Shown in pieces: positions 36,869 through 48,271 of a stretch of 64,000 nucleotides of DNA. Every line of letters starts with the position of its first letter. Within the stretch, counting starts at the first letter, position 1. The position numbers and the translations under genes were made by a program. A model generated the notes under the pieces. It ran no database searches, was not told the origin of the DNA, and saw only the letters and a program-made list of their open reading frames with translations. Source of the stretch: an uncultured Rhizobiaceae group bacterium (GTDB lineage Bacteria > Pseudomonadota > Alphaproteobacteria > Rhizobiales > Rhizobiaceae). The DNA is taken from contig CANMVS010000002.1 of the NCBI GenBank assembly GCA_947501445.1, forward strand, positions 248,001 through 312,000. The letters run 5' to 3'.

Positions 36869-38293
36869 TCAAAAATGTGCAATGTACAATCGGTTCGCCA
36901 ATACAAAATAGATCAGCACTCCAAGAACATCGTTACTTGTGGTTATGAACACGCCCGTTGCCGCAGCCGGATCAATGCCGAGGCGCTTCAGCAACATTGG
37001 CACAAAGGAGCCGACAAGCGCTGCTATAATGATGACGGTAATCAATGAAATGGAAACGGCCATGGCAAGATGCAGTGCCTGTTCAATTTCAAGAACCGGT
37101 GCTGCAATCGCGATCATCGCGGCCAGGATCATACCCACAATGACGCCATTTATAACAGAACCGCCCAACTCACGGAAAAACCGCCAATCGAGTTCGCGTG
37201 CCCAGATTGACCCGGTGGCCAGAGCCTGCACTGTAACTGAGGATGCCTGCAGGCCGGCATTGCCTGCCAGCGAAATCACCACCGGGATAAAGGCCGCAAC
37301 GATCGCCGCGCGCTCCAATTCATCTTCGTAGGATCCGACAATCATTGCAGCCAATGTTGCTCCGACCAGCCCGGCAAGCAGCCAGGGAAGTCGCCCCTTG
37401 ACTATCCGCCTGATGGGATCTGTCGGTCTTGCAACGACGGGAAGCCTGCTGATCAGTCGCAAATCCCCTGTGGCCTCATCATGCATGATCTGTTGAAGTT
37501 GACGAACGCTGATCTGACCGATCAGGCGGCCTGCCTGATCCACGACGGGCACCGACTGCAGATTTTCATGTGCGGAGAGACGCGCGACGTCCTCCTTGTT
37601 GGTTACCGCCGAAACAACCTGTACTTCACCGCGCATCACATCGCCCAGCTTGGAGTCGGGCGGCAACAGCAGGAGCCTCTTTAAATTGACTGTGCCAATC
37701 GGACGGTGATCATCATCAATGACAGTAACATCATCAAGCTTGCGGATCGTTTCCGCATTTTCCCTTACCTCCACAATAGCTTCTTCTACTGTGCACTGGC
37801 CGGAAAGAGCCAGCAGTTGACGGCTCATGACACGCCCGATGGTGTCTTTGGGTTGCTGCAGTCTTCTGGCAAACTCCTCGGATCGCTCCAGTTGAGGAAC
37901 AAGTTTTGCCTGAACTTCAGCGGGCAGGACATTCAGAGTTTCTGCTGCCTCCTCAAGAGGCAAACAATCGAGTATCTCCCGCAGCCGATCCAAATTTGAA
38001 TATCGCGTAAGCAGCGCACGATACTCAGGCTTTATCTCGGCTATCACGACAGCCGACTTGCCAATTTCCAGCCAACTGAACATGAGGCTGGCACTTTTGA
38101 GGGGCAAATGAATCAGAAGCTCAAAAATGGCCTCGGGAGACCAATCCTCAAGAGTCTCCCTGAGACTTGCCCTGTCGTTGGTCTTTATCAATCGTTTGAT
38201 CTCTAGCAATCGCTCAGTATCAACATGCCGATTGAGATGCGATCCAATGGTTGCAGGCAGCTGCTGCGCCTCAGTTTGTCTTTGCGTCGTCAT
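36869..38293 (-). CDS. mgtE: Magnesium transporter MgtE
   Basis: 474 residues with the full MgtE architecture. There is an N-terminal helical superhelix domain (about residues 35-135), a CBS pair (about 140-265, including VTVIDDDHRPIGTVNLKRLL and VPVVDQAGRLIGQISVRQL) and five membrane helices from about residue 290. The pore region contains FIPVVISLAGNAGLQASSVT, which matches the conserved P-x-x-x-x-x-x-G-N-x-G-x-Q motif. The N and CBS domains sense Mg2+ and gate the channel. No magnesium riboswitch was recognised upstream. It lies 14 bp after a small secreted-protein gene on the same strand. Confidence 0.94.
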   Translation of the reverse strand: MTTQRQTEAQQLPATIGSHLNRHVDTERLLEIKRLIKTNDRASLRETLEDWSPEAIFELLIHLPLKSASLMFSWLEIGKSAVVIAEIKPEYRALLTRYSNLDRLREILDCLPLEEAAETLNVLPAEVQAKLVPQLERSEEFARRLQQPKDTIGRVMSRQLLALSGQCTVEEAIVEVRENAETIRKLDDVTVIDDDHRPIGTVNLKRLLLLPPDSKLGDVMRGEVQVVSAVTNKEDVARLSAHENLQSVPVVDQAGRLIGQISVRQLQQIMHDEATGDLRLISRLPVVARPTDPIRRIVKGRLPWLLAGLVGATLAAMIVGSYEDELERAAIVAAFIPVVISLAGNAGLQASSVTVQALATGSIWARELDWRFFRELGGSVINGVIVGMILAAMIAIAAPVLEIEQALHLAMAVSISLITVIIIAALVGSFVPMLLKRLGIDPAAATGVFITTSNDVLGVLIYFVLANRLYIAHF

Positions 38294-38307
38294 AAGATCA
38301 GTGTCGT

Positions 38308-38772
38308 CTAACCACCAACACGACGCAGTTCGACGGAAAAGGTGATGCCATCACCGGGTCCGAAATAGTTCAGGTAAAGTTTACCGTCATCATATTCGCC
38401 AATAAGAGTGCCGGTGTTGGCCCAGGATTCGGGAGGTGGACCAGCTTCAGAGATGTAGAGATTATCGCGATCGTCCAGGTCAAAGCTGCCGGTACCATAT
38501 TCAATCACCCATGGCAGGTCCTCACCACGCCGCCAGCGATTTACAAGCCAGATAAGATTGTCTTCCTGCCGGTAAATCTCCAGCTCCATAATTGTATTTA
38601 CGGATTGATCAGGAAACTGGGAATGGCCTCTGGGGAAAGCAGTTTTGTAGGACCCAACCCAGGTTCCCGTTACAGTGTGGAAATCATCTGCTGTGGCAAC
38701 TGACACACAAAGAGTTGGAATTAGCAGAGTGAGGCCGACAATGAGTTTTTGGAGCAATCGGAAAGATTTCAT
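38308..38772 (-). CDS. Hypothetical exported protein
   Basis: 154 residues from ATG 38772, which has AAGGA 8 bases upstream; the ATG at 38781 is too close to it. A signal peptide is clear (MKSFRLLQKLIVGLTLLIPT..., cleavage after SVATA near residue 29). The mature part is rich in beta-type sequence, e.g. TGTWVGSYKTAFPRGHSQFP and GDGITFSVELRRV, and resembles a lipocalin-like or secreted beta-barrel fold, but I recognise no family. It lies 14 bp upstream of mgtE and may share its transcript. Confidence 0.75.
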   Translation of the reverse strand: MKSFRLLQKLIVGLTLLIPTLCVSVATADDFHTVTGTWVGSYKTAFPRGHSQFPDQSVNTIMELEIYRQEDNLIWLVNRWRRGEDLPWVIEYGTGSFDLDDRDNLYISEAGPPPESWANTGTLIGEYDDGKLYLNYFGPGDGITFSVELRRVGG

Positions 38773-38947
38773 GGATGACATCCTTGCTGGTTTGATATCC
38801 CGCTTGTGCTGGCGTTGGCTCCATGAGGGTGGCCTCGCGCAGTACTATTTGTCAATAATTGAACGCGCAAAGATCAAAGTATTCAAACCCGCTGTTGCAG
38901 GTCGGATTGGACCTCAAGCAGGCTCTTTTACCCGCAGTTCAACGGGA

Positions 38948-39223
38948 CTACTGTTTGGAAAAATCCGGTACGATACGTGGTATTGAATCAAATGACAGGC
39001 CGAAGACAACCGTCACCAGGAAATAGATCCCCAACAGCGCTGCAGAAATCAGGCTCGTCAACAGCAATTTCTTGCGCATGCGCAGATGCAATGGCGCGCT
39101 TTCTGTCGTTCCAAGCGTCACGTTGCCTTCATCGGCTTGCGTGCGTACGCCAATAGGTAAAACGGCAAACAATACAATCCACCAGATGATAAAATAGACC
39201 GCAAATCCTGTCAGAACGCTCAT
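38948..39223 (-). CDS. DUF1467 family membrane protein
   Basis: 91 residues. The first helix is in GFAVYFIIWWIVLFAVLPIG, then a short loop with GVRTQ typical of the family, then a second helix (LLLTSLISAALLGIYFLVTV). DUF1467 proteins occur in Alphaproteobacteria, commonly right after mce and rnj as here. Function unknown. AGGT lies upstream of the ATG, and the gene begins 13 bp after the mce stop, so they are one transcript. Confidence 0.86.
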   Translation of the reverse strand: MSVLTGFAVYFIIWWIVLFAVLPIGVRTQADEGNVTLGTTESAPLHLRMRKKLLLTSLISAALLGIYFLVTVVFGLSFDSIPRIVPDFSKQ

Positions 39224-39236
39224 TGGTGTGACCTAA

Positions 39237-39641
39237 TCAAATCTGTTCCAACTCAACCAGCGTGCCGCAAAAATCCTTCGGGTGCAAAAACAAAACCGGT
39301 TTGCCATGAGCGCCGATCTTTGGTTTGCCATCACCCAGAACACGCGCTCCGCTGGATACCAGCCTATCCCTGGCGGACTGAATATCCTGCACTTCGTAAC
39401 AAATGTGATGCATGCCACCAGCAGGGTTTTTCTCCAGGAAGCTTGCAATGGGTGAGTTATCACCCAGTGCCTCAAGCAATTCGACTTTTGTATTGCCAAG
39501 CTCAACAAAGACAACAGTGACCCCATGCTCTGGCAAGGCCTGCGGCTGAGAAACCCGCGCGCCAAGCCTATCTCTGTACTGACAGGTGGCAGCATCAAGG
39601 TCAGGCACTGCAATCGCAACGTGATTCAAATTGCCAATCAA
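39237..39641 (-). CDS. mce: Methylmalonyl-CoA epimerase
   Basis: A 134-residue vicinal-oxygen-chelate protein. It interconverts the (2R) and (2S) forms of methylmalonyl-CoA in propionate metabolism. Metal ligands are seen in LNHVAIAVPDL (His), GMHHICYEVQDI (His) and the final TLVELEQI (Glu), and the family segment VVFVELGNTKVELLE is intact. Translation apparently starts at a TTG (39641, reading MIGNLNHVAIAV). It follows rnj on the same strand. Confidence 0.93.
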   Translation of the reverse strand: MIGNLNHVAIAVPDLDAATCQYRDRLGARVSQPQALPEHGVTVVFVELGNTKVELLEALGDNSPIASFLEKNPAGGMHHICYEVQDIQSARDRLVSSGARVLGDGKPKIGAHGKPVLFLHPKDFCGTLVELEQI

Positions 39642-39705
39642 TTCCGCTAAACCCCTGTTTCCAAATATTTATCGCATGCTCAAAACCTTGAGCACACAAG
39701 GCTAT

Positions 39706-41373
39706 TTACACCCGCGTGACAAATACTGTCATGACCGGTTTCTTGCCCCACACATTGCGTGCGGCTGCACGAACAGCGCGGCGCACGGATTCGCGCACCA
39801 CATCAATATCCCGTCGTCGCCCGCGTGGAATACTGCCAACCGCTGCATAGGCCGCTTCTTCGAGACGATCAGACAACAATACACCATCGTCGTCTTCACT
39901 GGGCAAACCAAATGCAGAAATATCCGGATCACGGATGAGTTCGTAATTCTTGTCCAGCAGAACATTGACTGCGATATGACCGGCAAAAGACAATTTGCGA
40001 CGTTCGCCAATGCCCATATCTTCAAAATCGCCGATTAGATCGCCATCCTTGAAGATACGTCCATGAGGCGCTTCGCCGATAATCTCTACAGCGCCAGGTC
40101 CCAGTCGAACAATATCACCGTTGCGCACGCGTGGTACAAATTTGATGCCCGACTGTTCCGCAAAACTGGCATGCCCGCTCAAATGCGCCGCCTCACCATG
40201 AACCGGCACCAGTATCTTTGGGCGGATCCATTCATACATGCGCTTGAGTTCATTGCGGCGTGGATGGCCAGAGACATGAACAAGTGCTTCACTGTCCGTT
40301 ATGATCTGGACACCCTGCTCAATCAGACCGTTCTTGATATCGACAATCGGCTTTTCATTGCCCGGAATGGTACGAGAGGAAAAGACAACAGTGTCTCCGC
40401 TTGTCAGTGCAACATTGCGCATTTCATCGCGCGACAGTTTTGCCAGGGCAGCGCGTGATTCACCCTGACTGCCGGTCAGAATGATGACAATCTTGTCGCG
40501 CTGGATATAGGCAAACTCTTCTTCATCAATGAAGGGTGGCAAACCGTCCATGTAACCAAGATCGCTGGCCACATCGACAACGCGTTTGATGGAACTGCCC
40601 AATAGCAACACTTTGCGGCCTGCATCCCGCGCAGCCTCTGCAACAGAACGAATGCGACCGACATTTGAAGAAAATGTCGTGACCGCCACCCTGCCCGACG
40701 CCGAACTGATGATGTTTTCCAGGCTTTTGCTGACCTCCTTCTCAGAAGGCGATACACCATCACGCAAGGCATTGGTTGAATCACAGATCAGCGCAAGCAC
40801 GCCATCATCACCAATTTGCCGAAACCGGTTTTCATCGGTCAATGGCCCAAGTGAAGGCGCTTCATCTATCTTCCAGTCACCCGTGTGGACCACACGTCCT
40901 GCCGGTGACGTAATTACCAGTGATACCGGTTCAGGGATGGAATGGTTGACTGGAACGGCTTCAATGGAAAATGGCCCCGCCTGGAACGTTTCACCCGCTT
41001 TGAACACAGTCACCGGCACGCCATTGGCGCTTCGTTCATAGGCCCGTTTGGCTTCCAGCATGCCCGAAGTAAACGGCGTTACATAGACGGGCGCTTCCAG
41101 ATAGGGCCACAAATCAGCCAGGGCGCCATAGTGATCTTCATGCGCATGGGTAATGATGATCGCCTTGAGGTCCAGCCTCTCATCTTCGATATAACTGATA
41201 TCAGGAAGGATGAGGTCCACCCCGGGCAGTTCAGGACCCGGAAAGGTCACACCGCAATCAACCATGATCCACTCGCGGTGGCCGGCTGTCCCATACCCAT
41301 AAAGCGCGAGATTCATCCCGATTTCGCCGACGCCGCCAAGCGGCAGAAATACCAGTTCTTCCTGTTTTGCCAT
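39706..41373 (-). CDS. rnj: Ribonuclease J
   Basis: 555 residues from ATG 41373 (MAKQEELVFLPLGGVGEIGM); an upstream TTG at 41382 is possible. The metallo-beta-lactamase core has ITHAHEDHYGAL (HxHxDH) and HTGDWKIDEAP. The beta-CASP part includes ALICDSTNA, TTFSSNVGRI and HVSGHPRRNELKRMYEWIRP, followed by a C-terminal domain. RNase J combines 5'-3' exonuclease and endonuclease activity and matures rRNA ends in rhizobia. It lies in the usual nuoN-birA-rnj-mce order. Confidence 0.95.
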   Translation of the reverse strand: MAKQEELVFLPLGGVGEIGMNLALYGYGTAGHREWIMVDCGVTFPGPELPGVDLILPDISYIEDERLDLKAIIITHAHEDHYGALADLWPYLEAPVYVTPFTSGMLEAKRAYERSANGVPVTVFKAGETFQAGPFSIEAVPVNHSIPEPVSLVITSPAGRVVHTGDWKIDEAPSLGPLTDENRFRQIGDDGVLALICDSTNALRDGVSPSEKEVSKSLENIISSASGRVAVTTFSSNVGRIRSVAEAARDAGRKVLLLGSSIKRVVDVASDLGYMDGLPPFIDEEEFAYIQRDKIVIILTGSQGESRAALAKLSRDEMRNVALTSGDTVVFSSRTIPGNEKPIVDIKNGLIEQGVQIITDSEALVHVSGHPRRNELKRMYEWIRPKILVPVHGEAAHLSGHASFAEQSGIKFVPRVRNGDIVRLGPGAVEIIGEAPHGRIFKDGDLIGDFEDMGIGERRKLSFAGHIAVNVLLDKNYELIRDPDISAFGLPSEDDDGVLLSDRLEEAAYAAVGSIPRGRRRDIDVVRESVRRAVRAAARNVWGKKPVMTVFVTRV

Positions 41374-41421
41374 CCGGTTCAAATTACCTCATTGCCAGAA
41401 ACAATTTTCCGGCCTGTTACA

Positions 41422-42165
41422 CTAATCAAAAAACACATCGCCAGCCGCAATGGTCTGGGTCTTATTATCGCGATCAACCAAAATCAGACATCCTGAATGA
41501 TCTATATCCCTGAAGGTGCCGGAAATGGATCTGTCCGGCAGATTGACTGTAATGGGTTTGCCAATGCCTTGTGCATAGTCAAGCCAGTTGCTGCGCACAG
41601 CAGCGACACCCCGGCCCTGGTTCCACGTTGTCAACTCTTCTGCCATGCTCTGATACAGTCTGGCAAATAATTCCTCGGCCGATACGCTGGAACCAGCTTC
41701 ATTCAACGTTGTCGCCCGATAGTTTGCATCCTTGGGTGCGTGTACAATATTGATGCCACATCCAATGACAACGGCACGCGCACCACCCGGCAATATCTCA
41801 CTTTCCAGCAGGATGCCCGATATCTTCGCCCCATTGACGAGAACGTCATTGGGCCACTTTATACGCGGTGTATCAACACCCGATGGCATAACGCGGGCAA
41901 TCGCACGATGAACAGCAACCGCAACGGCCAATGGCAAACTGGCAAGTGCCGCCGCCGGTGCCGGATCGATAAGCAACAACGATGCATAAAGGTTGCCGGT
42001 TTCAGATACCCAGGAGCGGCCGCGCCGCGCCCGTCCGCTTAATTGGCGCTCGGCCGTAATCCAAAGGTTGCCACCATCGCCATCGCGGGCCCGCTGCAGA
42101 CATTCCAGATTTGTTGACTCAACATCGCCAAGACTGATGTGTCGATAGTTCTCGCTAACTGGCAA
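41422..42165 (-). CDS. birA: Biotin--[acetyl-CoA-carboxylase] ligase
   Basis: 247 residues from TTG 42165, which lies 4 bases after the nuoN stop; longer frames overlap nuoN. The biotin-protein ligase motifs are present: the ATP-binding GRARRGRSWVSETGNLYAS, the catalytic segment IKWPNDVLVNGAKISGILLE and a short C-terminal domain. There is no N-terminal DNA-binding helix-turn-helix, so it is a ligase only and not a repressor like E. coli BirA. Co-transcribed with nuo genes. Confidence 0.92.
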   Translation of the reverse strand: MPVSENYRHISLGDVESTNLECLQRARDGDGGNLWITAERQLSGRARRGRSWVSETGNLYASLLLIDPAPAAALASLPLAVAVAVHRAIARVMPSGVDTPRIKWPNDVLVNGAKISGILLESEILPGGARAVVIGCGINIVHAPKDANYRATTLNEAGSSVSAEELFARLYQSMAEELTTWNQGRGVAAVRSNWLDYAQGIGKPITVNLPDRSISGTFRDIDHSGCLILVDRDNKTQTIAAGDVFFD

Positions 42166-42169
42166 GCGA

Positions 42170-43618
42170 TCACCCGGCCGTAAACAGGGATTTCGCAGCA
42201 GCGCTTGCAGCCTGACCAACCGGTCCACCAATCAGAACATAGCCGAGTACAAACAGACCGGACAGGCCCATCACAATACGCAACTCAATTGATATGGGAA
42301 CAAATTTGCCTGTTGGTTCATCAAACCACATGATCTTGATGATACGCAGATAATAATAGGCCCCGACCACTGAGGCCAGCACACCAATAATGGCCAATGT
42401 AATCAGACCAGCTTCAATGGCAGCCACAAAAACAAAATACTTGGCAAAGAAACCGGCGAGGAATGGAATTCCAGCCAGTGAGAACATGAATATGGTCAGG
42501 ATCGTCGCCATCAGCGGATTGGTCGAAGAAAGCCCGGCAAGATCATCTATCTGCTCGACATTGCCCTCTTCCTTGCGCCGCATTGCCAGAATGCAGGCAA
42601 AGGTTCCAAGCGTCGTAATCATATAGATCAGCATATAGAGCGCAACACCGCTGACACCGACCTGCGATCCGGCTGCCAGCCCGACAAGGGCATAACCCAT
42701 GTGACCAATCGACGAATAGGCCATCAGTCGTTTGATGTTACGCTGCCCAATGGCTGCGAATGCACCCAATACCATCGAGGCGATGGACACAAATACAATA
42801 ACCTGCTGCCAATCAGGCGTGACGGGTTCGAACGATTCAATAACAACGCGAACCAGCATCGCCATGGCAGCGACCTTCGGAGCAGCGGCAAAAAAAGCTG
42901 TAACGGGCGTCGGCGCGCCCTCATAGACATCGGGTGTCCACATATGGAAGGGAACAGCGGAAATCTTGAAGGCAAGACCAGCCAGCAAAAACACCAGACC
43001 AAAGATCACACCGAGTGAGCGATCACTGCTTGCCAGTGCATCAGCAATCTCCGAGAACCCGATCTGACCGGTAAACCCGTAAATCAACGACGCGCCATAA
43101 AGCAGCATCCCCGAAGACAGAGCACCAAGAACAAAGTACTTCAGACCAGCCTCTGTCGAACGGGTACTGTCACGGTTGATGGCTGCCACCACGTAGAGCG
43201 CCAGAGACTGCAGCTCGATGCCGAGATAAAGCGCAATAAGGTCGCTGGCCGAAATCATCAACAGCATGCCAAGCGTTGCCAGAACAATAAGCACCGGAAA
43301 CTCGAAACGGTCGATCTGCTCCTCTCCCGGGTGCCCGACAGCCATGGACAGCGCCGTAATTGAACCAACCAGGGTCAGGACTTTCATGTATTTGGCAAAG
43401 GAATCCTGCACAAATGCGCCGCCGAAGGCTTCCCCCTCCCCGGACAAAAGCACCAATGCGCCTGCGATAGCCAGCAGCGCAATGGAGAGCCCGGTTACAA
43501 GCGATGATGATTTACTACCGGAAAACACACCAATCATCAGCAGGACCATGGCACCAACGGCCAATGCGATCTCGGGCAGCGATAGCTGCAGGCTTGATAC
43601 GAGGAGTTCAGCTGTCAT
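42170..43618 (-). CDS. nuoN: NADH-quinone oxidoreductase subunit N
   Basis: 482 residues with about 14 membrane segments. It is one of three antiporter-like proton-pumping subunits of complex I. The conserved lysine helix is near [19 protein letters not shown], and [20 protein letters not shown] is the family signature shared with NuoM/L. It is the last nuo gene, 20 bp after nuoM, and is followed directly by birA. Confidence 0.96.
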   Translation of the reverse strand: MTAELLVSSLQLSLPEIALAVGAMVLLMIGVFSGSKSSSLVTGLSIALLAIAGALVLLSGEGEAFGGAFVQDSFAKYMKVLTLVGSITALSMAVGHPGEEQIDRFEFPVLIVLATLGMLLMISASDLIALYLGIELQSLALYVVAAINRDSTRSTEAGLKYFVLGALSSGMLLYGASLIYGFTGQIGFSEIADALASSDRSLGVIFGLVFLLAGLAFKISAVPFHMWTPDVYEGAPTPVTAFFAAAPKVAAMAMLVRVVIESFEPVTPDWQQVIVFVSIASMVLGAFAAIGQRNIKRLMAYSSIGHMGYALVGLAAGSQVGVSGVALYMLIYMITTLGTFACILAMRRKEEGNVEQIDDLAGLSSTNPLMATILTIFMFSLAGIPFLAGFFAKYFVFVAAIEAGLITLAIIGVLASVVGAYYYLRIIKIMWFDEPTGKFVPISIELRIVMGLSGLFVLGYVLIGGPVGQAASAAAKSLFTAG

Positions 43619-43638
43619 GACGTGACAATCCCTGTTCG

Positions 43639-45147
43639 TCAGTTTGCGAGCGCCAGCCCGCGGGCGGCATCAAGCGAAGCGGTATAATTATTGATCAAGG
43701 CATCCACCGATGCTGCGGTCACATCGAACACAGGCATTGGATAGACACCAAAGAAAATGGTCAGCACCACCAGCGGATACAAAATCATCTTCTCACGCGC
43801 TGAAAGATCAAGCAGTGCCTTCAGGCTTTCCTTTTCGAGCGCCCCGAAGACAACCCGGCGATAAAGCCACAGTGCGTAGGCCGCAGATAGAACGACACCG
43901 GTCGTGGCAAACAGGGCCACCAGCGTATTGGCCTTGAAGATACCAATGAGTGTCAGGAACTCGCCGACAAAACCGGAGGTGCCCGGCAAACCCACATTGG
44001 CCATGGTAAAGACCATAAAGGCGACCGCATATTTAGGCATATTGTTCACCAGCCCGCCATAGGCCGATATTTCACGGGTGTGCATGCGGTCATAGATGAC
44101 GCCGACACACAGGAACAAGGCACTCGATACGAGCCCGTGCGACAGCATCTGGAAGATAGCGCCCTGGATGCCCTGCGCATTGGCGGCAAAAATACCCATG
44201 GTGACATAGCCCATATGGGCAACGGATGAATAGGCAATGAGCTTCTTCATATCCTCCTGCATCATCGCCACCAGCGAGGTGTAGATGATGGCTATGACAG
44301 ACAGCGTATAGACAAGCGGCGCGAACATATCCGAGGCAAGCGGGAACATTGGCAGTGAGAACCGCAAGAACCCATAGCCGCCAAGCTTCAACAAAATACC
44401 CGCCAGAATAACCGACCCGGCGGTTGGCGCTTCAACGTGGGCGTCCGGCAGCCAGGTATGGACCGGCCACATGGGCATTTTAACAGCAAAGGATGCAAAG
44501 AATGCCAGCCAAAGCCACGTTTGCATGCCTTCGGGGAAAGTATGTGCCTGCAGTTCCGGTATGCTGGTCGTGCCTGCGTTCCAATACATGGCCATGATGG
44601 CCAGCAACATCAAAACCGATCCGAGAAGCGTATAGAGGAAGAACTTGAAACTGGCGTAGACCCGTCGATTGCCACCCCAAACACCGATGATGATGAACAT
44701 CGGGATGAGGCCTGCCTCGAAGAACACATAGAAGAGAACAATGTCCAGTGAGCAGAACACACCAATCATCAGTGTCTCAAGGATCAAAAACGCAACCATG
44801 TAATCGCGCAGGCGCGTGGTTACCGATTGCCAGCTCGCCAGAACACACAGCGGCATCAAAAAGGTGGTCAGGATGACAAACAGCATGGATATGCCATCAA
44901 CACCCATATGGTAGGAAATACCCGAGCCAAGCCAATCTGCCTTCTCAACCATCTGGAAGCCGAATTCGCTGTTGTCGAACTGTGCCCAGATATAGAGCGA
45001 GAATACGAAGTTGAAGCCGGTAACAATAAGCGCGATATAGCGAATATTCTTGCGCCCGTTATCGTCTTTGTCGCTGGTGAGCATAATCAGCAGCGCGCCA
45101 AAGAGCGGCACAAAAGTGACCAGAGTGAGGATCGGCCAGTCAGTCAT
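43639..45147 (-). CDS. nuoM: NADH-quinone oxidoreductase subunit M
   Basis: 502 residues, about 14 membrane helices, antiporter-like subunit. Conserved features are the helix [20 protein letters not shown] (lysine in the proton channel) and [19 protein letters not shown]. Its start overlaps the nuoL stop by one base, which shows tight translational coupling. Confidence 0.97.
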   Translation of the reverse strand: MTDWPILTLVTFVPLFGALLIMLTSDKDDNGRKNIRYIALIVTGFNFVFSLYIWAQFDNSEFGFQMVEKADWLGSGISYHMGVDGISMLFVILTTFLMPLCVLASWQSVTTRLRDYMVAFLILETLMIGVFCSLDIVLFYVFFEAGLIPMFIIIGVWGGNRRVYASFKFFLYTLLGSVLMLLAIMAMYWNAGTTSIPELQAHTFPEGMQTWLWLAFFASFAVKMPMWPVHTWLPDAHVEAPTAGSVILAGILLKLGGYGFLRFSLPMFPLASDMFAPLVYTLSVIAIIYTSLVAMMQEDMKKLIAYSSVAHMGYVTMGIFAANAQGIQGAIFQMLSHGLVSSALFLCVGVIYDRMHTREISAYGGLVNNMPKYAVAFMVFTMANVGLPGTSGFVGEFLTLIGIFKANTLVALFATTGVVLSAAYALWLYRRVVFGALEKESLKALLDLSAREKMILYPLVVLTIFFGVYPMPVFDVTAASVDALINNYTASLDAARGLALAN

Positions 45148-47132
45148 TACACGGCACTCCCGAGCATCATCCAGGTGACAAGTGCAGCAACACCAATCAA
45201 CATCGCAAAGGCATAGTGATAAAGGTATCCGGTTTGAAGTCGGACAACGCGGTTGGTGATATCCTGAACCCGCGCAGCAACGCCATTGGGCCCAAAGCCG
45301 TCAATCATCCAGCCGTCGCCCTGTTTCCACAGGAAGCGGCCCAGCCATTTGGATGAGCGAACAAACAGGAAGTCATACAACTCATCAAAATACCATTTGT
45401 TCAAAAGGAACCGATAGAGCCCGCCGTATTGTGCAGCCAGCCGCTTGGGTGTTTCCGGTGAGCGAATATAGAAATACCAGGCAACGACAAATCCAAGAAC
45501 CATAGCCACAAATGGACTGAGTTTTACCCAGGCTGCAACTTCGTGAATGTCATGCAGCACATGATTGTCCGGAAGCGTGAAAAGTGCCCCCTTCCAGAAC
45601 TCTTCATAGTGATGCCCAAAGAAATCGCCGACAAAAATCATCCCGGCAAACAAGGCGCCAAGTGAAAGCACGCCCAGAGGTATCAGCATGACCAGCGGCG
45701 ATTCATGCACATGGTGCATCACATCCGAGGAGGCGCGTGGTTTGCCGTGGAAAGTCATGAAGATCACCCGCCAGGAATAAAAGCTGGTAAAGGCAGCGGC
45801 GACCACCAGCATGATAAATGCAAATCCTGCAGCAGGATTTTGCCCCACATAAGAAGCCTCGATAATCGCATCCTTGGAGATGAAGCCTGCTGTGCCAATT
45901 GGCGTAAATGGAATGCCGAACCCGGTCAGTGCCAGCGTGCCTATTATCATGGCCCAATAGGTTGCCGGGATATGCTTGCGAAGCCCGCCCATGCGCCGCA
46001 TGTCCTGCTCATCCGATACGGAGTGGATGACTGAACCGGCACCGAGGAACAGCAAAGCCTTGAAGAAAGCATGGGTGAACAGGTGGAATATGGCAGCGCC
46101 ATAGGCACCAACACCCAGCGCCACGAACATATAGCCAAGCTGTGAACAGGTCGAATAGGCAATGACCCGTTTAATGTCGTTTTGAACCAGACCGATGGTT
46201 GCTGCGAAAAAGGCTGTGATTGCGCCAATGACGGTCACAACGGTTAGCGCATCCACCGACAGTTCAAAGATGGGCGACATGCGGGCAACCAGAAACACAC
46301 CGGCTGTCACCATGGTTGCGGCATGGATGAGTGCAGAAACCGGCGTTGGACCCTCCATTGCATCGGGAAGCCAGGTGTGCAGCAGGAACTGGGCAGACTT
46401 GCCCATCGCCCCCATGAACAACAGCAGGCAGATCGCAGTTATGGCGTGGCTCTTGTCGAGCTGCATGCCGAACAGATCAAGGATCACGTCCTTGCTGGCT
46501 GTCGCCTCGCCCGGCATAAATTGTGCTGTTCCTGCAAAAATCGTATCCAGCGATATGGAGCCGAACAGGACGAAAACGCCGAATATCCCAAGGGCAAAAC
46601 CGAAATCGCCCACACGGTTGACAATGAATGCCTTCATCGCGGCAGCGCTTGCAGCCGGTTTCTTATACCAGAAACCAATCAGCAGATAGGACGCCAGGCC
46701 CACACCTTCCCAGCCGAAGAACATCTGCAACAGATTGTCCGACGTAACCAGCATCAGCATGGCAAACGTGAAGAATGACAGATAGGCAAAGAACCGTGGC
46801 CGATGCGGATCATGATGCATGTAGCCAATGGAATAGATGTGAACCAGCGTTGAAACTGTGTTGACGACAACCAGCATCACCGCGGTCAAAGTATCCACAT
46901 GGAACGCCCAATCGACGGAGAATGTGCCCGATTGCACCCAATCAAGAACATGAATTTTGATCGGTTCACCGTGCCCGAGAGCGACCTGGAAAAACGCCAC
47001 CCAGGACAAAAGTGCTGCGATCACCATCAGACCGCAGGTTACATATTCAGACGCCTTTGATCCGATGGACCGGCCAGCCAGGCCGGCGATCAATGCACCA
47101 AGGAGCGGGAAAAAGACAATTGCGTGATACAT
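45147..47132 (-). CDS. nuoL: NADH-quinone oxidoreductase subunit L
   Basis: 661 residues, the largest antiporter-like subunit, with the long lateral helix at its C-terminus. Visible signatures include [40 protein letters not shown] and [20 protein letters not shown]. It begins 8 bp after nuoK and overlaps nuoM by one base. Confidence 0.97.
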   Translation of the reverse strand: MYHAIVFFPLLGALIAGLAGRSIGSKASEYVTCGLMVIAALLSWVAFFQVALGHGEPIKIHVLDWVQSGTFSVDWAFHVDTLTAVMLVVVNTVSTLVHIYSIGYMHHDPHRPRFFAYLSFFTFAMLMLVTSDNLLQMFFGWEGVGLASYLLIGFWYKKPAASAAAMKAFIVNRVGDFGFALGIFGVFVLFGSISLDTIFAGTAQFMPGEATASKDVILDLFGMQLDKSHAITAICLLLFMGAMGKSAQFLLHTWLPDAMEGPTPVSALIHAATMVTAGVFLVARMSPIFELSVDALTVVTVIGAITAFFAATIGLVQNDIKRVIAYSTCSQLGYMFVALGVGAYGAAIFHLFTHAFFKALLFLGAGSVIHSVSDEQDMRRMGGLRKHIPATYWAMIIGTLALTGFGIPFTPIGTAGFISKDAIIEASYVGQNPAAGFAFIMLVVAAAFTSFYSWRVIFMTFHGKPRASSDVMHHVHESPLVMLIPLGVLSLGALFAGMIFVGDFFGHHYEEFWKGALFTLPDNHVLHDIHEVAAWVKLSPFVAMVLGFVVAWYFYIRSPETPKRLAAQYGGLYRFLLNKWYFDELYDFLFVRSSKWLGRFLWKQGDGWMIDGFGPNGVAARVQDITNRVVRLQTGYLYHYAFAMLIGVAALVTWMMLGSAV

Positions 47133-47139
47133 GATCCCG

Positions 47140-47448
47140 TCAGCCCTTCATCACGTTGACATCTTCAACCGCGATAGACCCGCGGTTGCGATAAAAGACC
47201 ACGAGGATCGCCAGTCCGATTGCAGCTTCCGCCGCCGCAACTGTCAAAACGAACAGTGCAAAAACCTGACCGATCAAATCGTTGAGATGGGCCGAAAAGG
47301 CAACGAAGTTCAAATTAACCGCCAATAATATCAGCTCGATCGACATCAGGATGACGATCACGTTCTTACGGTTCAGGAATATGCCGAATACGCCAATCGT
47401 GAAGAGTATGGCACTTACCGTCAGGTAATGGGAAAGACCGATTTCCAT
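47140..47448 (-). CDS. nuoK: NADH-quinone oxidoreductase subunit K
   Basis: 102 residues with three membrane helices, standard length. The conserved glutamates in [11 protein letters not shown] and [17 protein letters not shown] are present and are needed for proton translocation. Neighbouring nuoJ and nuoL are at 21 and 8 bp. Confidence 0.97.
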   Translation of the reverse strand: MEIGLSHYLTVSAILFTIGVFGIFLNRKNVIVILMSIELILLAVNLNFVAFSAHLNDLIGQVFALFVLTVAAAEAAIGLAILVVFYRNRGSIAVEDVNVMKG

Positions 47449-47468
47449 ATGCTTGTTCCTAACCCCGC

Positions 47469-48083
47469 CTATATGCCCTGCCCGGGCTTCACCTTGACAA
47501 CTTCAACAGCCGTCTCTGGTGTGCGGGCAACCTGTTTGGAAATATTTTGACGTTTAACATTGTCCTTATGACGCAGGGTGAGAACGATGGCACCAATCAT
47601 GGCAACCAGCAAAATCATTCCGGCGATCTGGAAAAAATGGACATAATTTGTATAGAGGATGTCACCAAGTGCCTGAATATTAGTCACTTCATTCAGGTCC
47701 GGGATGGGTAATACCGGGTTGGCTACCGGCACAACTGTAAAGGCATTGCTGGCCAGCACCAGAATAAGTTCGGCCGCAAGGATCAGTCCGACAAGCGCGC
47801 CCACCGGGGCATATTCCATCACACCGGACCGCAGCTCGGTAAAATCAATATCGAGCATCATCACAACAAAGAGGAACAATACGGCGACCGCACCGACATA
47901 GACCACAACAAGGATCAGCGCCAGGAACTCAGCTCCTGTCAGCAGAAATAGTGCCGCCGCATTGAAAAACGTCAATATCAGGAACAATACCGAGTGAACC
48001 GGATTTTTGGCTGAAATCACCATAAATGCCGATGCCACGGCAATGGCCGAGAACAGATAGAAAAACAGAGCCTGTAGACCCAT
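47469..48083 (-). CDS. nuoJ: NADH-quinone oxidoreductase subunit J
   Basis: 204 residues, five membrane helices, with the [19 protein letters not shown] helix (pi-bulge region) that is typical of NuoJ. A hydrophilic C-terminal tail of about 35 residues follows. It is separated from nuoI by 188 bp, the largest gap inside the operon; I see no gene or clear promoter there. Confidence 0.96.
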   Translation of the reverse strand: MGLQALFFYLFSAIAVASAFMVISAKNPVHSVLFLILTFFNAAALFLLTGAEFLALILVVVYVGAVAVLFLFVVMMLDIDFTELRSGVMEYAPVGALVGLILAAELILVLASNAFTVVPVANPVLPIPDLNEVTNIQALGDILYTNYVHFFQIAGMILLVAMIGAIVLTLRHKDNVKRQNISKQVARTPETAVEVVKVKPGQGI

Positions 48084-48271
48084 GACCTGTGCCTTTTTGT
48101 TTTCCCCCGAAGCCAGCCGTCATTGACCTGACTTCCGAAAATGGTTTGCCGGCTTTGTCCGGCTCAAGATATCGCGACCGATCCCACTGACATTCCAGTC
48201 AAACCAGCCAATTCACTGATCGCTGCATAACGATCCTTTTGAAAGCCCCTCAGGTCTTTCCCCCTGAACAC